NCBI RefSeq assembly: GCF_018873765.1
Contig: NC_057917.1
Location: 56,478,464-56,542,463 of the forward strand
DNA: 64,000 nucleotides
From: Telopea speciosissima
Lineage: Eukaryota; Streptophyta; Magnoliopsida; Proteales; Proteaceae
Direction: 5' to 3'
Each line of letters opens with the position of its first letter. Position 1 is the stretch's first letter. The translations under genes and the position numbers were made by a program. Below, one piece after another: positions 44,040-55,720 of the stretch. Under the pieces are notes generated by a model that saw only the letters and a program-made list of their open reading frames with translations, searched no databases and was not told the origin of the DNA.

Positions 44040-45374
44040 GGAAATTTACGAAACACCCCCTCAAAATGGGTCGAAATTCGAATCACCCCCCAAAATTTGA
44101 AAATACTCAGATCACCCCTTGGAATAGAGCCCAATACTCAGATTCAACTCTACCGTTAGTTAACGGATGAAGTCAACTAGTTAAATTTTTTGAAAACCCT
44201 AAACTACCCTTGATAAGAGTGTACTTACCATTTTACCCTTAGATTTAAAAACCCAAAATGTGCCCTTTATTTTTTTCTTAATTAAAATAAAGAATCAAAG
44301 AGGGAATATTCCCTCTCCTCTGCAACTACCATTGCCCATTTTTAGCCTCCGCCACCACCACCACCTCCACCACCACCCTCCAAAGACCCAGACTCGGTTA
44401 ATGGAGGAAAAAATAAAGAGGAGAAGGAGAAAAAAGTGGGTTCAGAATAGACGAAGAAGATGGGTTGCAAGTTTATGGGGTTCGGTTCTGGATTTCAGAT
44501 GGAAGAGAAGTGAAGAGAAAGCAAAAGGGTAGAATTGATTCAGTCGGAGTTTTGGAATGGAGAGAGAATAACCTAACCTAGATGGTGGAAATCAAACAGA
44601 GATGAGTTGCAGGTCTTGATTTTCTAGCTGCCCTCTCGATTCTTGAACTCAATCCATAACCTAACCTAGATGGTGGAATCCGTGAATTCTTGCAGACAAA
44701 TGGAAAAATCCTTGCAGACAAAAAAGAGAGGAAAACACAGAGAGAAAGAGTGAGGGAAAGAGAAAAAGAGGGAGAGTTGCAGAGGGGCTCACAGCGAGAG
44801 GACGGAGAACAAAGGGGCTCGCGGCGATGACGGTAGGGGCTTTGGGGCCTTGCGGAGATGACGTCAGGGGCCTGGGGCCTTGAGGGAGAGGGCCCAATAG
44901 CCAGGCTAGAGGGCGGAGATCACCGGCAAAGCCATCAAAAGGGGCGAACAGGCCTGGTGATGATTGCCAGCGACTGATGATGGGCGACGGAGAAGCACCG
45001 ATCAGTAAGCCGATTCAATTGGTGGATCAGGTGACCAAGTTCGTCAGGCTGCCCGTGCTAGCTCCGACCTATACGAGTGCCCAACTCGCCATATAGGTCA
45101 GAAACTATGAGGTCTGAGTTTGGCCGCCGGCCGTCGTTAAATCACAACAGAGAACGGAGACGGAGATGGTGTTGAGCAAGAAGAGAAGAAGAGCAAAGGG
45201 TAGTAACGTAAATTCAACTCTAATGATTTAGTACAAGGGTAAAATAGTCATTTTACATCAATAACTAATGGCAGACTAACACCGTTAGTGTAGAGGGAGT
45301 GATCTGAGTATTTTCAAATTTCAAGAGGTAATCCGAATTTCGACCCATTTTCAGGGGGTGTTTCGTAAATTTCC
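44040..45374. mobile_element. 1.34-kb TIR element, non-coding
   Basis: GGAAATTTACGAAACACCCC at the left is the exact inverse of the right end, and pairing continues through AATGGGTCGAAATTCG and CAAAATTTGAAAATACTCAGATC. The interior has a CCA/CCACCT-rich patch and short open frames with no transposase signature. Overall design matches 28283-29639. Flanking A runs hide any target duplication. Confidence 0.75.
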
Positions 45375-47580
45375 TCAAAAAAAAAGCCTATCTAAAATGC
45401 TATTTCGAATGGGTGACAAACTGCCATCAACAGGACGTACTTAGAACCAAATCCATGAGATAGTAGGCCAAGTGGAATGGAGAAATGGGGGCCACAGTTG
45501 ATCCCAATCAAATTCATGGAAGCAATAATAAACAAGGGAAGAGAATCCAACACAGAATATCTCATTCCTCGCCATGAAAGTTGCAGTTAACCAAGTGGAT
45601 AGAGAACCACCCACGCTCCTTACTTTCTCATCTCTCGTTTGCGTGCGATCAACCAGTGGCCATCCCTTCCCTTGTCCCACACCATTTTTTCACTGGAGAT
45701 TTGAAGGTTGAAGTCACATTCATCCTTCTATCAACCACACAAGACTGAAGAAGACCCTCTTGCATCTGAAAATATAAATCCAATTCTTCTTTTTGGCCTT
45801 TTGTGCGCCATGGAATACGTACCACAAGAATTTAATAATAAACTCCATGGAGGGCTTCGTTTTTGGGGCCTGTTTGGACTCGGAACTGGATAACCATTGT
45901 GGTCATTAGCCAATCAAGTTATCTTACCCTTTTTTTAGAGCAAGGTCTTCCATACCTTTTTCCGGTTTCCTTCCATTTTGTAAGAACCACCTTACGGTTA
46001 AGAGTATCAAATATTAACCCCACCTCTGGTAGGCCCTACGAGACCCAAGTATGATCGATAACAATGCAGAACTTTAAATTAGTGGGGACGGATTAACCCG
46101 ACTAAAAGCGACCAGGCTCGACCAGTTGACACCTGATGGTCACTGGATCTACTTTTCCCTCAAGTACTCATTTATAGGGTTGCAAATGGACAATCGAAAA
46201 TCTGAATTTGATCTGCATCTGTATCCATTTAGGGACATTCATATTTGTTTAGAGATATCCGAAAAAAAAAATCCAAATATTTAATAATAAAAAATTAAAT
46301 AAATACAACAGATTCTAGAATATGAGGAAATGAGAATCATGATCTAAGAGATATGGATTGAGAGTGAATTGTATCCGCTATGGGGAGGAAGATCTGGGTT
46401 TCACAAGGCAGAAATATAAACAGACGAATAAAAAATCGAATTTGATCCACATCTGAATCTGTTTAGAGGTATTTGTATTCGGCCATTCGGCCAGAAAATA
46501 TCCGGATCCATATCCTAACTAAATCCAATCCGTTTACAGACTTAGAAAAACCCATGAAAGCCACATTAGGTGTTTTTAACAATGGGCTCCAACGTCGAAG
46601 TTTCCAGCCAGACAAGAAAGCGCAAGGCTATATAGTATGGTTGTTGATGGTTGGTACGAATACTTGATCCTTGGTCCCCAAAGGAGCACATTGAATTTGA
46701 GCATTCAAATTTGGAAACTGGCGCATTAGGTTACGATTTGATGGCTCACGTGGCAGTAGTTAAGCCTTTTTGATCAAGCGTTTCACATAACAGTCTCAAT
46801 CGGTTGTTTTGGTCCGGTCTCGATCGGAACAGTTGGTTTGTTATTGGATCAACTCAAAACCGAACCGTTGGGACATTTTTAGTTTGATTTCTTATTGGTT
46901 TATTGTTATCAGTCTGCAATCATGCTACCATCAGGTTTGTTCTGGTCCAGTTTCTGGTAAATGTATATAAACATAAGGAAATTTATAGGAAAGTCGTTGG
47001 AATTTTTTGGGTTTTCGGTTTCTTATCAGTTTACTATTGGTTTGGTCTCATTTTTTTATTGGATCGGATCTAATTTTGTGCATTCAGCCAATTCAATTTG
47101 ATTTTGATTTCTACCGGTTTCATAAAACCCCAATCCAAAACCAAACCGATCAAGGTTTGGTTTGATCCAGGCTGAACCAATCGGTTTTGATCGTATAGAC
47201 CATTGTGGGCTGAACTTTGATACCCTTACCCTCACGTGTAAAGTATAAGCAAGCAAAAGATTATATTTAAACAAGCGTCTCAATCTAGACCATCAGATTG
47301 GAATCCAAAAATTTGGCCAACCTTAACTTTGTATAATTAACAACCTTTCTAACGACCTTAATAACGGTCCCGTAATCCTGTTTCCTGCGCTTGTTGCATT
47401 GCTTTCTATTCAAGATTCAAATACTAAAGGGCTTTTAACTCTTTTTTTTGGCCATTAATAAAGATCAAATTATAGACGACCTAGGATTTTGATCGTTGAC
47501 CTAATAATGGGTCTCAAGCCGTCTGATTGGAATCCAATAAAGTCCCATGGCCCACATGTACGGGTGCATAAGGACCTAAC
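45375..47580. other. Intergenic upstream of VTC2
   Basis: No gene recognised. A hAT-like degenerate repeat (46176-46540, starting TAGGGTTGCAAATGG) and an AACCGAACCG/CGGTTTGGTTT-rich patch (46790-47230) are visible. Distal VTC2 promoter is presumably included. Confidence 0.45.
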
Positions 47581-47622
47581 TTTTAGAACTTGGAGTATAT
47601 TCTGTTCTCCTAAATACTCGTC

Positions 47623-47630
47623 TATATAAA
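47623..47630 (+). promoter_or_regulatory. VTC2: TATA box of VTC2
   Basis: TATATAAA lies 123 bp before the ACG uORF start and 485 bp before the main ATG. This places the whole uORF within the transcript. GA-rich leader sequence (47660-47730) follows. Confidence 0.7.
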
Positions 47631-47745
47631 GAAAATAGAAGCCTGCCGCCGTCAAATAGAGAAGCAGAGAGAGAGAGGAAAAGAGAAAAAAGAAAGGAAG
47701 GGCGCGAGAGAAGAAGGAGAAGAAGAATCACAGAAATTCGTCATC

Positions 47746-48021
47746 ACGGCTGTTCTTGGAACCCTCTGGTGGGATCTCCACCACCAGCAAGAGATAGAAG
47801 TGTCTTCGCAAGTGGAGAAAATTCAGAAAAAGAAGTGGAATCTGGTGGTGGAGAAAAGAATCCCATCCCCTAACGGTGGTAGAGGCGCTCTACCTTCTGA
47901 AGGCGGTAGTCCTTCTGATCTTCTATTCCTTGCAGGTGGTGGTTTTCTTGCTCCCTTTAACCTTACCCCCTCGTCGATTTCTTCCATCTTCAATCTCCTC
48001 GACGAACTGGGGATTTACTAA
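47746..48021 (+). CDS. VTC2 upstream ORF starting at ACG (ascorbate-feedback uORF)
   Basis: The frame opens at ACG with A at -3 and G at +4 (ATCACGG), a good initiation context, and runs 91 codons to TAA at 48019-48021, 86 nt before the main ATG. There is no in-frame ATG. The conserved C-terminal half reads PSEGGSPSDLLFLAGGG (about 47893-47943) then APFNLTPSS and FNLLDELG. Known biology: in Arabidopsis and other plants the GGP leader carries a conserved uORF with a non-canonical ACG start whose peptide lowers GGP translation when ascorbate is high. The match in position, start codon and peptide makes the same role likely. The N-terminal third is variable and the exact start cannot be proved from DNA alone. 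Confidence 0.85.
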   Translation, partial: TAVLGTLWWDLHHQQEIEVSSQVEKIQKKKWNLVVEKRIPSPNGGRGALPSEGGSPSDLLFLAGGGFLAPFNLTPSSISSIFNLLDELGIY

Positions 48022-48050
48022 CCCTAACCCAACCTAACCCTTTCTTTAGC
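48022..48050 (+). promoter_or_regulatory. Telo-box-like tract in the VTC2 leader
   Basis: CCCTAACCCAACCTAACCC follows the uORF stop directly. It resembles plant telo-box (AAACCCTAA) elements seen near transcription starts; whether it functions here is unknown. Confidence 0.35.
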
Positions 48051-48107
48051 TTCCCTAACCTACCATATCTCGTCCCATATTTGGTGTTTGCTTTCATTCT
48101 TTTTGAG

Positions 48108-50483
48108 ATGTTGACCATCAAAAGGGTTCCCACTGTCGTCTCCAACTTCCAGGACGACGAAGCCCTCCGATCCTCCGGTTGCGGCCGGAATTGCCTCGGC
48201 AAGTGTTGCCTCCCTGGTAACGTTGGAACCATTAATCCTTTTTTTGTTCCCCCTTTTGATTCTGTAAGAATTTGTTCTTGAATTGTTTGATTTGATACTT
48301 TTTAGGATCGGGGCTCCCGCTGTATTCTTTCAAAAGAGATGGGGACGATTCGATGAGAAGCAAGGCTGTGGCTGTGGGCTTGTCTGAGGAAGACGAAGAG
48401 AACCCTGAGATATCTTTCCTGGACATCTTGCTCCTGGGACAGTGGGAGGACCGGATGAGTCGAGGGCTCTTCCGCTACGATGTCACCACCTGTGAGACCA
48501 AGGTTATTCCCGGCCAATATGGGTTCATTGCGCAGCTTAACGAAGGTCGCCACTTGAAGAAGCGACCCACCGAGTTCCGTGTCGACAGGGTTCTGCAGCC
48601 ATTCGATGAGAACAAGTTCAATTTCACTAAGGTTGGCCAGGAGGAGGTGCTTTTCAGGTTCGAACCCAGTGATGATGGCAAGACCCTCTACGTCCCTAAT
48701 GCATCTATTAATGGTGGTGCCTCCCAATCTCCAAGTGTAGTTGCTATTAACGTAAGCACGATTTAGTTTCCTAGTTCTTTTATTTGAACCTTTTCTTTTG
48801 AAACTTATTATTATCTTAACAGTATTCCATAGAATTAGATGTAAGAGAAGCTTCATCTCAGTTGTTCAATGTTTATTCAAACTGGGTTTCAGGTGAGCCC
48901 AATCGAGTACGGCCATGTGCTTCTGATTCCTCGTGTGCTCGACTGCTTGCCTCAGAGGATCGATCGTGACAGCTTGTTGCTTGCTCTTCATATGGCCTCT
49001 GAAGCTGCAAACCCCTTCTTCAGATTGGGTTACAACAGCTTGGGTGCCTTTGCCACCATTAATCACCTCCATTTCCAGGTAAATTGAACTTTCTAACGTT
49101 CTTGAACATTCATCCTTATTTGGTTACGACAGCTTGGGTGCCTTTGTCACCATTAATCCATCACCTACTTGTGTTGTCATTTGGAAAAAGAGTTATCCGT
49201 TTACCTTAGCTTGGGATTGATATTTTATTCTTTGTTGCACAGGCGTACTACTTAGCTACACCCTTCCCCGTCGAGAAGGCACCAACTCGAAAAATATCCA
49301 TGGTGAAGGGGCTGCCAGAGAGGGGAGTCATGGTCTCCCAGCTATTGAATTATCCTGTTAGAGGACTGGTCTTTGAAGGTGGAAACACAATTCAAGATCT
49401 TTCGGACGCTATTGCCAGTTCTTGTATTTGCCTTCAAGATAACAATATCCCTTATAACGTCCTCATCTCTGGTTGTGGCAAACGGGTCTTCATCTTCCCC
49501 CAGGTATTAGTGTTTTCCTTCGACCTTTCTTCTCTCAACCTTCTGCAGGTTAAATCCTTTCAAATTACTTGCTTTACTTGGGCTGCCATTATGTTTCAGA
49601 TTACCTGCTTTACTTAGAAGACTGCCAATATATTTCAAATTACCTGCTTTACTTAGACTGTCAATATGTTGGTTGTTCTAGTTAGCTATCTCTAGTAGAT
49701 GTGTAACCTGAAGTAGGCCATGGAAATCCATCCTAAATGACCTGCACATTGGGAACAAGAACAACATTACTTGATGGCGGGCAATATCCCAGATGATTAT
49801 ATGGTTAGATGGTTGTTAACCATACTCTTGGCCTCTAGATAAAATGGGTTTTCAGTCTTTTTTTCATTTGCCCAAGCCCCTCACCACAGAAGCTCTAGAA
49901 TTTACATTTTGGAAGGCTAGAATGTTTAGGTCAAAACAGAGAATAACAAGAACACTTCTTCCAACTATGGGGTTGTTACTTCCTAAGGGATCCCAAGGTC
50001 TTTTACATCCAAGTTTGTTTGGTGTTTCAACAACATTGCTCACTTGGTCAAGAAATTCAGCATTCTTAGAATCCAAATGATAAAATTGCTTTTCAATTCA
50101 AATTAGACATCAACATCTGATATCCATCCTTTATGGATATGCAGTGTTATGCAGAGAAACAAGCACTTGGAGAAGTGAGCCAAGAACTTCTGGACACCCA
50201 AGTAAACCCAGCAGTGTGGGAGATCAGTGGACATATGGTGTTGAAGAGGAAGAAGGATTATGAAGATGCATCGGAGGACTACGCATGGAGCCTACTTGCC
50301 GAAGTGTCTCTCTCAGATGAGAGGTTCGAAGAGGTGAAGGCTTACATCCTGGAAGCTGCAGCGTTGCAAGAGGCATGCGAAGAGGCCAAAGACTCGGATG
50401 AGGAGCAGCAAGATGCTGTGTTCGACCATCCAGTTCTGCCTGCCAATCCTCATCTTCCCCAAGATTGTTTAGTTCTGCAGTGA
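48108..50483 (+). CDS. VTC2: GDP-L-galactose phosphorylase (VTC2/GGP)
   Basis: Converts GDP-L-galactose and phosphate to L-galactose-1-phosphate, the committed and rate-controlling step of the plant Smirnoff-Wheeler ascorbate pathway; cytosol and nucleus. Exons are 48108-48216, 48306-48751, 48893-49078, 49243-49503 and 50145-50483: 1,341 nt, 446 aa, close to Arabidopsis VTC2. All introns are GT-AG. It starts MLTIKRVPTVVSNFQ with the conserved CGRNCLGKCCLPG. Later come LGQWEDRMSRGLFRYDV, LNEGRHLKKRPTEFRVD and FNFTKVGQEE. The catalytic HIT-type motif HLHFQ is at residues 243-247, at the end of exon 3, after GYNSLGAFATIN. The last exon has CYAEKQALGEVS, NPAVWEISGHMVLKRK and ends DCLVLQ. The frame is intact. 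Translation is probably regulated by the ACG uORF. Paralogue VTC5 cannot be excluded by sequence alone. Confidence 0.95.
49122..49165 (+). repeat. Partial copy of the exon 3 catalytic region inside VTC2 intron 3
   Basis: The segment containing GCTTGGGTGCCTTTGTCACC copies 49028-49067 of exon 3 about 94 bp upstream, with two substitutions and a small insertion that disrupts the catalytic His codons. It has no splice sites of its own. Confidence 0.8.
49557..49668 (+). repeat. Three-unit tandem repeat in VTC2 intron 4
   Basis: Three units of about 36-39 bp, each with CAAATTACTTGCTTTACTT or CAGATTACCTGCTTTACTT, followed by GCTGCCATTATG-like words. Confidence 0.75.
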
Positions 50484-52275
50484 ATTACTACCTAGTATCG
50501 CCAATTTAAAAAATTTATGTAGTTTGCTTCTGCAGTGAAGATGGCAGTAGCCCAGAATTTAAAAATTATAGTCTTTGTCACGCCCGTGATTCTGTGTTGG
50601 ACGAGATCCTTGTGGTCTGTTTCTGTTTTTAAAGTAATGAAATGAAGTGGTTTTTTGTTTTTTATGAGAATGAAATGAAGTGTTATAGCTAATGAATTGG
50701 GGTATTCCTAAAGAAGATTACCAAATTAGCTTGGACCATTTAGCAGAAAGAAAGTTTACGTGCTTCCGATCTCTTGAACTTGCTAATAGTTTGATGGTGA
50801 TCACTACCCCGAGTAACCTCTTTCCATCCGTTAAATAGAAAACGGAAATCTGCATACATCTCTCAGTTCTGAAGGGTTGGATTCAACCTATCTAAACAGG
50901 TTTTCAAAGCTAAACAGTCAAGGCAAAAGTGATGGTCTATATTTGTGGTCACATTTGCCTTGAACGAGTTACAGATTTTATTGCTTAATTCGTTTTCACA
51001 CATGGATGATGATTAAACCCTTGCTTGTGATGTAAATCTTGTGGGCTTTCTGATATGGAAAATGAAATTCTGTCTCCAAGAGCACAAAGACATCATGAAT
51101 TTCACAATAGAACAGAGCACCACAGGAAAGAATGCTGTATTTTGAGCCCCACAAATTTTCAGGACCTATTTCTGTCAATTTTTTTATTTATTATTTGATG
51201 AAAATGATATATATATATATAGACTTACAGAGTTTTGTACATATAAGATAATATCACACCATTTAAAATCTATACTAGTAAAGTTCTCAGTAGCTTCTGC
51301 CAATTCACAGTTATTGTTTATTATTTCTGTCATGTTTGGTTAGACTAGAAAAGAGAATTCTGTGTCGAATTGCTTAATTTGTCTTGGGGGATATTTAGAG
51401 AAACATGTAAAACCAGCTTATAAATTTAAATTTCAGTAATCAGTCTACAACTCCAGATCTGAAAAATTGCAAGATAGTTGCATTCATGACATCTCAGATG
51501 CAAAAGGTCAAGACCCACTAAACAAATTGTACTTAAAGCATTGTCTTGTGCACGTCACAAGGATTCAGAGAACCAGAATCTTCAGAAAAACCCTATTTAA
51601 ATTTAGTTTATGGTATCTAAACTTCGGTAAGTCTTATGTCCAAATATATGCCATGTGGATGTCTGTTGGAGCTAAAAAACATATGGGCGTATTGCATTCC
51701 TCAGTTACTTTTTCTTTTTTTTTTATTAAAAAAAATTAAATTAGTAAAAGAGAATGATGATTTTTCAACTTTTGCTGGTTTAACTAATCTATCAGCTACT
51801 GAAATCACCTTCTTATCTTTTTTTGTAAGGATTTGATAAGCTAAAAAAATATCATATAGACGGTGGTCCCCTCCTCTAGCGACATTAGGCAAAGGGGCTC
51901 CGTTGTCCCAGCCTTGTTTATAATGTGTCCTCCAGCCTTCAGCAATGTGCTGCTTGGAGCTGAAAGGAGGGGCTTGATTAAAGGCATCAGAGTGCATAAC
52001 CGCTCTCATTAGCTAAGTTGCCTCCTTCTATGTGGATGTCTGTCTCCTATTCGTAGAGGTTAAACTTGGTAAGATGCATAACCTAAAAGCAATGCATTGA
52101 CTCCTATTGAAGGGTGAGTGGTCAACTCATAAATTCCAACAAATTCAGTCTCTGCTTCTCTCTAAATACAGCTACTCGTATCAAAAGATGGTTTTCGAGA
52201 ATTTTTCATATTCCATTCAGAGATGGTCCTACGAAGTATTCCATGATTTGAGTGATAGATCTACAATAAAGATGC
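50484..52275. other. VTC2 3' flank and intergenic DNA, no gene recognised
   Basis: The VTC2 3' UTR probably ends near 50640-50700 (AATGAAATGAAG words), though no classical AATAAA was seen. A short TA run lies at 51206-51221. The remainder is unassigned. Confidence 0.45.
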
Positions 52276-52700
52276 ATGGGTAGGCGAAACACTTCCTCAC
52301 ACACGTGGGCAGAGAAGTTTTGCTCAAAGTTGTGGTACAGTCAACGCCAAGTTATGTTGGTTGCCATTTTAAATTCCCAAAATCTATACATGATAGGCTT
52401 CAGAAGGAGATGTTGCATTTCTTTTGGGGCGGTGAGGAGGACTCCACGAAAATTAATTGACTGTCGTGGGACAAGGTGGCTCAAATCACAGAAGGGAGGT
52501 TTAGGCATTCGAGACCTAAGCTACTCACAACAGTGCTCTTTTTCAAAATTGGCGTGGAGAATTTTCAGCGATCCAATATCCCAATGGGCCCAATTCTTCA
52601 AATCCATCTACTTCCCTAAGTGCGGGTTCCTTGAAGCTAAATTGGGTAGTTCTCCCTCATGGGCCTGGAGAAGTATCCTTTTAAGAGTGGAAGAATGCTA
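52276..52700 (+). mobile_element. L1-type LINE relic (RT C-terminal region)
   Basis: The frame holds SQKGGLGIRDLSYSQQCSF, SKLAWRIFSDPISQW and SSPSWAWRSIL, the G-GLGIRDL...A.LAKLAWR block that follows the RT domain of plant LINEs. Just upstream another frame reads FFWGGEEDSTKIN and LSWDKVAQ, so a frameshift lies near 52480. Nothing else of the element is recognisable. Confidence 0.7.
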
Positions 52701-53350
52701 CAGCAAGGTATTTTCGAACAAAAGACTCTCAAAGTCAGACCGCCAAAAACAAGGCAGAGAATCGACATTGACGATCGACCAATAAAATAGGTTTCTCATA
52801 AGACATATCGACCGACAAAAAATCGGTAGTCTGATAGTTGTTGCTGTCAGACTTACGATCGATCGGGATTTGACGGTCGCCTGACGGATGACCAATGATC
52901 AATCACCAAATCTCCAACGACTACTTTTGATCGATGGTCATATCCCAACGGTTGACCATTAACAATAAAAATACCGATACAGCTTAACTCTCGATCTCCA
53001 ACTTTCTAGGCATTCACTTGTTTTGTGTCCTGATAACTATTAAGTGATAGATGAGATGGGGTCTATATTTTATGGATGAGTAGGCTTCTAAGTCCTTATT
53101 TACATGTCAAGTTTCGACTGGATCTAAGTTTATCACATGACGATACAAAGCTTTGAAAATCCAGAATCCATTTTTCAAAAAAATTGGCAATTCTTACATT
53201 ACTAGATTTTCAATCCCTTTAGAAAATGACAATTCTTATGTTCCTAGATTTTCAAAACATAAAAAAAAAAAAAATAGTTTGTTTGGAAGCTGAGTTACCT
53301 AATAACCACTGATTTTTCTTTTATCGAAATAATGCTAATGTAAATTAAAT
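52701..53350. other. Intergenic, no gene recognised
   Basis: Includes a TCGATCG/CGATCGAC-rich patch (52770-52960) and an A run at 53263-53275. Confidence 0.45.
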
Positions 53351-54283
53351 TAGGGAAATTATCAACGCCACCCCCTAAGTTACACTCTAATTTTAATGCA
53401 AGTCCACTAAGTATTCAAATATCAAAATCAACCCAAAAAACTAACAGATTAACTATATAAAATGCAAATGACTAAAATATCCTCTACACTAAAACATTAA
53501 AAACCTAACCTCTTTCAATACCATCATCGCTGGAAGGGTGAGGGGCGATGAACCCCCTTTGCCGAAACGTTGCAACTTCTGGTGACGAAAGAGAGACCCG
53601 CGCTTCTCTCTCTGCCATTTTAAGCAAAGACAGTGGTTACGCCTTCACGTTCGAGGGCTTTGATAAGGACATTGGAACCTTTACGGGGTTCGTTAGTTGT
53701 GAATCTGGAGATGAAGGTGACGCTAGTGGTGGTGGTGGTGGGGAATTTAGGATTAAGGTTTGAGAGGGTGTCGGTAATGTTAAGAGGACGATAAAAAGAG
53801 TGGCACTGAAAAAAGAGAGAGTGAAGGCCGAATGCAAGAAAAACCAGTTAGGAGATAGACCATGTAGATCAGATGGTGAATCTTGTTGCTCATATTCGTG
53901 ATTGGATGGATAATTTTAAACAATTTGGGGAAATAAATGGTGTACCTGTTCCTTCATACTTCCGTTGCCCACTGTCATTGGAACTGACGTTGGAAAGAAG
54001 ATAGTCATAGAGGGTTTTGGTTTAGGGATAAGGCCTGGAAATCTAAGAGAAAATGATGGTTTTGGATGGTGAAATGGTGGTTTCAGTTGGTGGAATGAAG
54101 AAATTGGGTTTTCAGTTGATGTGGGATGGCTGGGTCATCGGGAAGGAAAGAAATGGTAATGAAAAGGGTAGAGAGAGATGCATGTTCAGGTTTTGTGTGA
54201 TGGAGAAAAAATAGAAAAAAAAAAGAAGAATAGGAAGGAGGATCGGCTCTTGGTTTTCCCCTAGCTCAGGAAATCCATCCCTC
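53351..54283. other. Possible left part of a TIR element interrupted by Copia-2
   Basis: GGGAAATTATCAACGCCACC at its start resembles the ends of the 28.3- and 44-kb TIR elements. The interior is similar in style (CTCTACACTAAAACATTAA, GA-rich stretches). No matching right end occurs before Copia-2, so the rest may lie beyond the nested insertions. Weakly supported. Confidence 0.3.
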
Positions 54284-54561
54284 TGTATCAAACCATATCA
54301 CACCATATCTGATTTATTTCTATGTTTGCCATTGCTTGAGCATCAAGCATGCAATCCTTTGACAATCCATGATCTCTATATTATCTCCCTCAATCTTTCA
54401 TATATAGCATTAATGTAATCTTCTCTTTATGGTATGTGTATTATAGGTGATTGAGTTTCCAACATTTGGATTCCCTCATCTATTTATACACTCACAATTG
54501 TAATTCAATCCAAGGAATATCACATAAAATATCATAATAGATAAAATATCAACTTCTATTA
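54284..54561 (+). repeat. Copia-2 5' LTR
   Basis: It starts TGTATCAAACCATATCACAC and ends at CTTCTATTA just before TGGTATCA. It contains GCATCAAGCATGCAATCC shared with the 3' LTR. The expected terminal CA appears mutated. Confidence 0.88.
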
Positions 54562-54660
54562 TGGTATCACGAGCCTCTAGCTCCACCGAGCAAGAGAATT
54601 TATTAATTTTTTTGTTCTTTTCATCTCTTCCATCCCAACATCCTCCCTCTCTTGGACGAC

Positions 54661-55720
54661 ATGGGCTCTCCTCCCTCCACCCCAAACACCTCTTCCACCT
54701 CCTCCACCATTGTACCATCCACTACACCTAGCCTTGCACAAATTCTTTCAATCAAGCTCTCATCTAAGAACTTCCTCTATTAGAAAACCCATATTGTCCC
54801 TTATCTAAAAGGCCAGCGCTTCTATGGTTACGTTACTGGCTCCAATCCCTGCCCCAAGGATGCATCACAGGTTGAAACATGGGAGGAAAAAGACTCCTTA
54901 ATCATGAGTATACTCATCTCCTCTTTATCTAACGAAGCTATGTCCCTCGCCGTCGGACGTGAAACCAATAAAGAGATTTGGGACGCTCTTCATACTGCCT
55001 ACAACAATGCCTCCACCCCGCGGATCTTATCTCTCAGTGCTGCTCTTCAACAACTTGTTCAAAAACCAGAAGAACATGTTACTCAATTTTTAAGTTGGGC
55101 CAAGGCCCTCTCTGATGAACTCGGTGCAGCCGGCAAACCACACCCCATGGAGGATCTTAATCTTCATATTTTTCGTGCTCTACGTGCTGAGTTCAAGCCC
55201 CTTGTTCCAACCATGATGGACTGTAAAGAACCAATCAGTTACACTGATTTATATGGGCTCCTTGTCAGCCATGAGTACCTATTTCAATCACGACAGGTTG
55301 TTGTAGACCCTGCTGCCAATGCAACTGCAAATGTTTCTCAATATACTAGCGGCCCCCTACCCAGCCCTATGGTCGTGGCACACCTGGTGGTCACGGTCTG
55401 GGCAGGGGTGGTGGTAGTCGTGGCCCTCCCAATGGTCCAAGTGGTTTTGGACACTCCAATGCATTTGCACATAGTCCTTGCACAGTTTGTGGTCGCACCA
55501 ATCATCAAGCTCCCACTTGTTACTACCGTAATAAGACCGTTGGTCAACAGTCTCATCAAGCTCCTTCTCCATCCGCTTACATTGCCATGCCCAACCCTCC
55601 ATTGCTAGCCACCCCGCAGCCTTACTCGCATTTTCCCAACCCCAACCGTCCTACCCCCCCAACCATGGCCATTATTCCCCACCGAGTACTAACCCGGGCC
55701 TAGCGACTTGGATTTTTAAC
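54661..55720 (+). pseudogene. Copia-2 gag remnant
   Basis: ATG at 54661 opens MGSPPSTPNTSST, and the frame reaches LSSKNFLY and then a stop at 54781-54783 where the family has Trp. The UBN2-type gag core continues (LIMSILISSLSNEA, NASTPRILSLSAALQQL, YTDLYGLLVSHEYLF) to about 55340. After a frameshift, a CX2CX4HX4C zinc knuckle (CTVCGRTNHQAPTC) is found near 55480. Confidence 0.85.

Noticed and set aside
43864..44170. 108-residue plus-strand and 66-residue minus-strand frames
   Set aside because: They run through a palindromic element and a poly-C tract and have no recognisable domain.
44260..44532. 90-residue open frame inside the 44-kb TIR element
   Set aside because: Low-complexity Arg/Lys and His composition, no transposase signature and no conserved relative visible in the 28-kb element.
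48302..49072. Long minus-strand open frames opposite VTC2 exons 2 and 3
   Set aside because: They are shadows of the well-supported VTC2 exons on the other strand.
51467..52009. Short frames downstream of VTC2 on both strands
   Set aside because: Low-complexity ends (T and A runs), no domains, no splice-consistent extension.
53520..53837. Gly-rich plus-strand and Pro-rich minus-strand frames
   Set aside because: A GGT repeat produces them. They lie in a probable non-coding TIR-type element.
55338..55602. Antisense open frames opposite the Copia-2 gag
   Set aside because: They mirror the frameshifted Gly-rich and zinc-knuckle region of gag and have no independent support.
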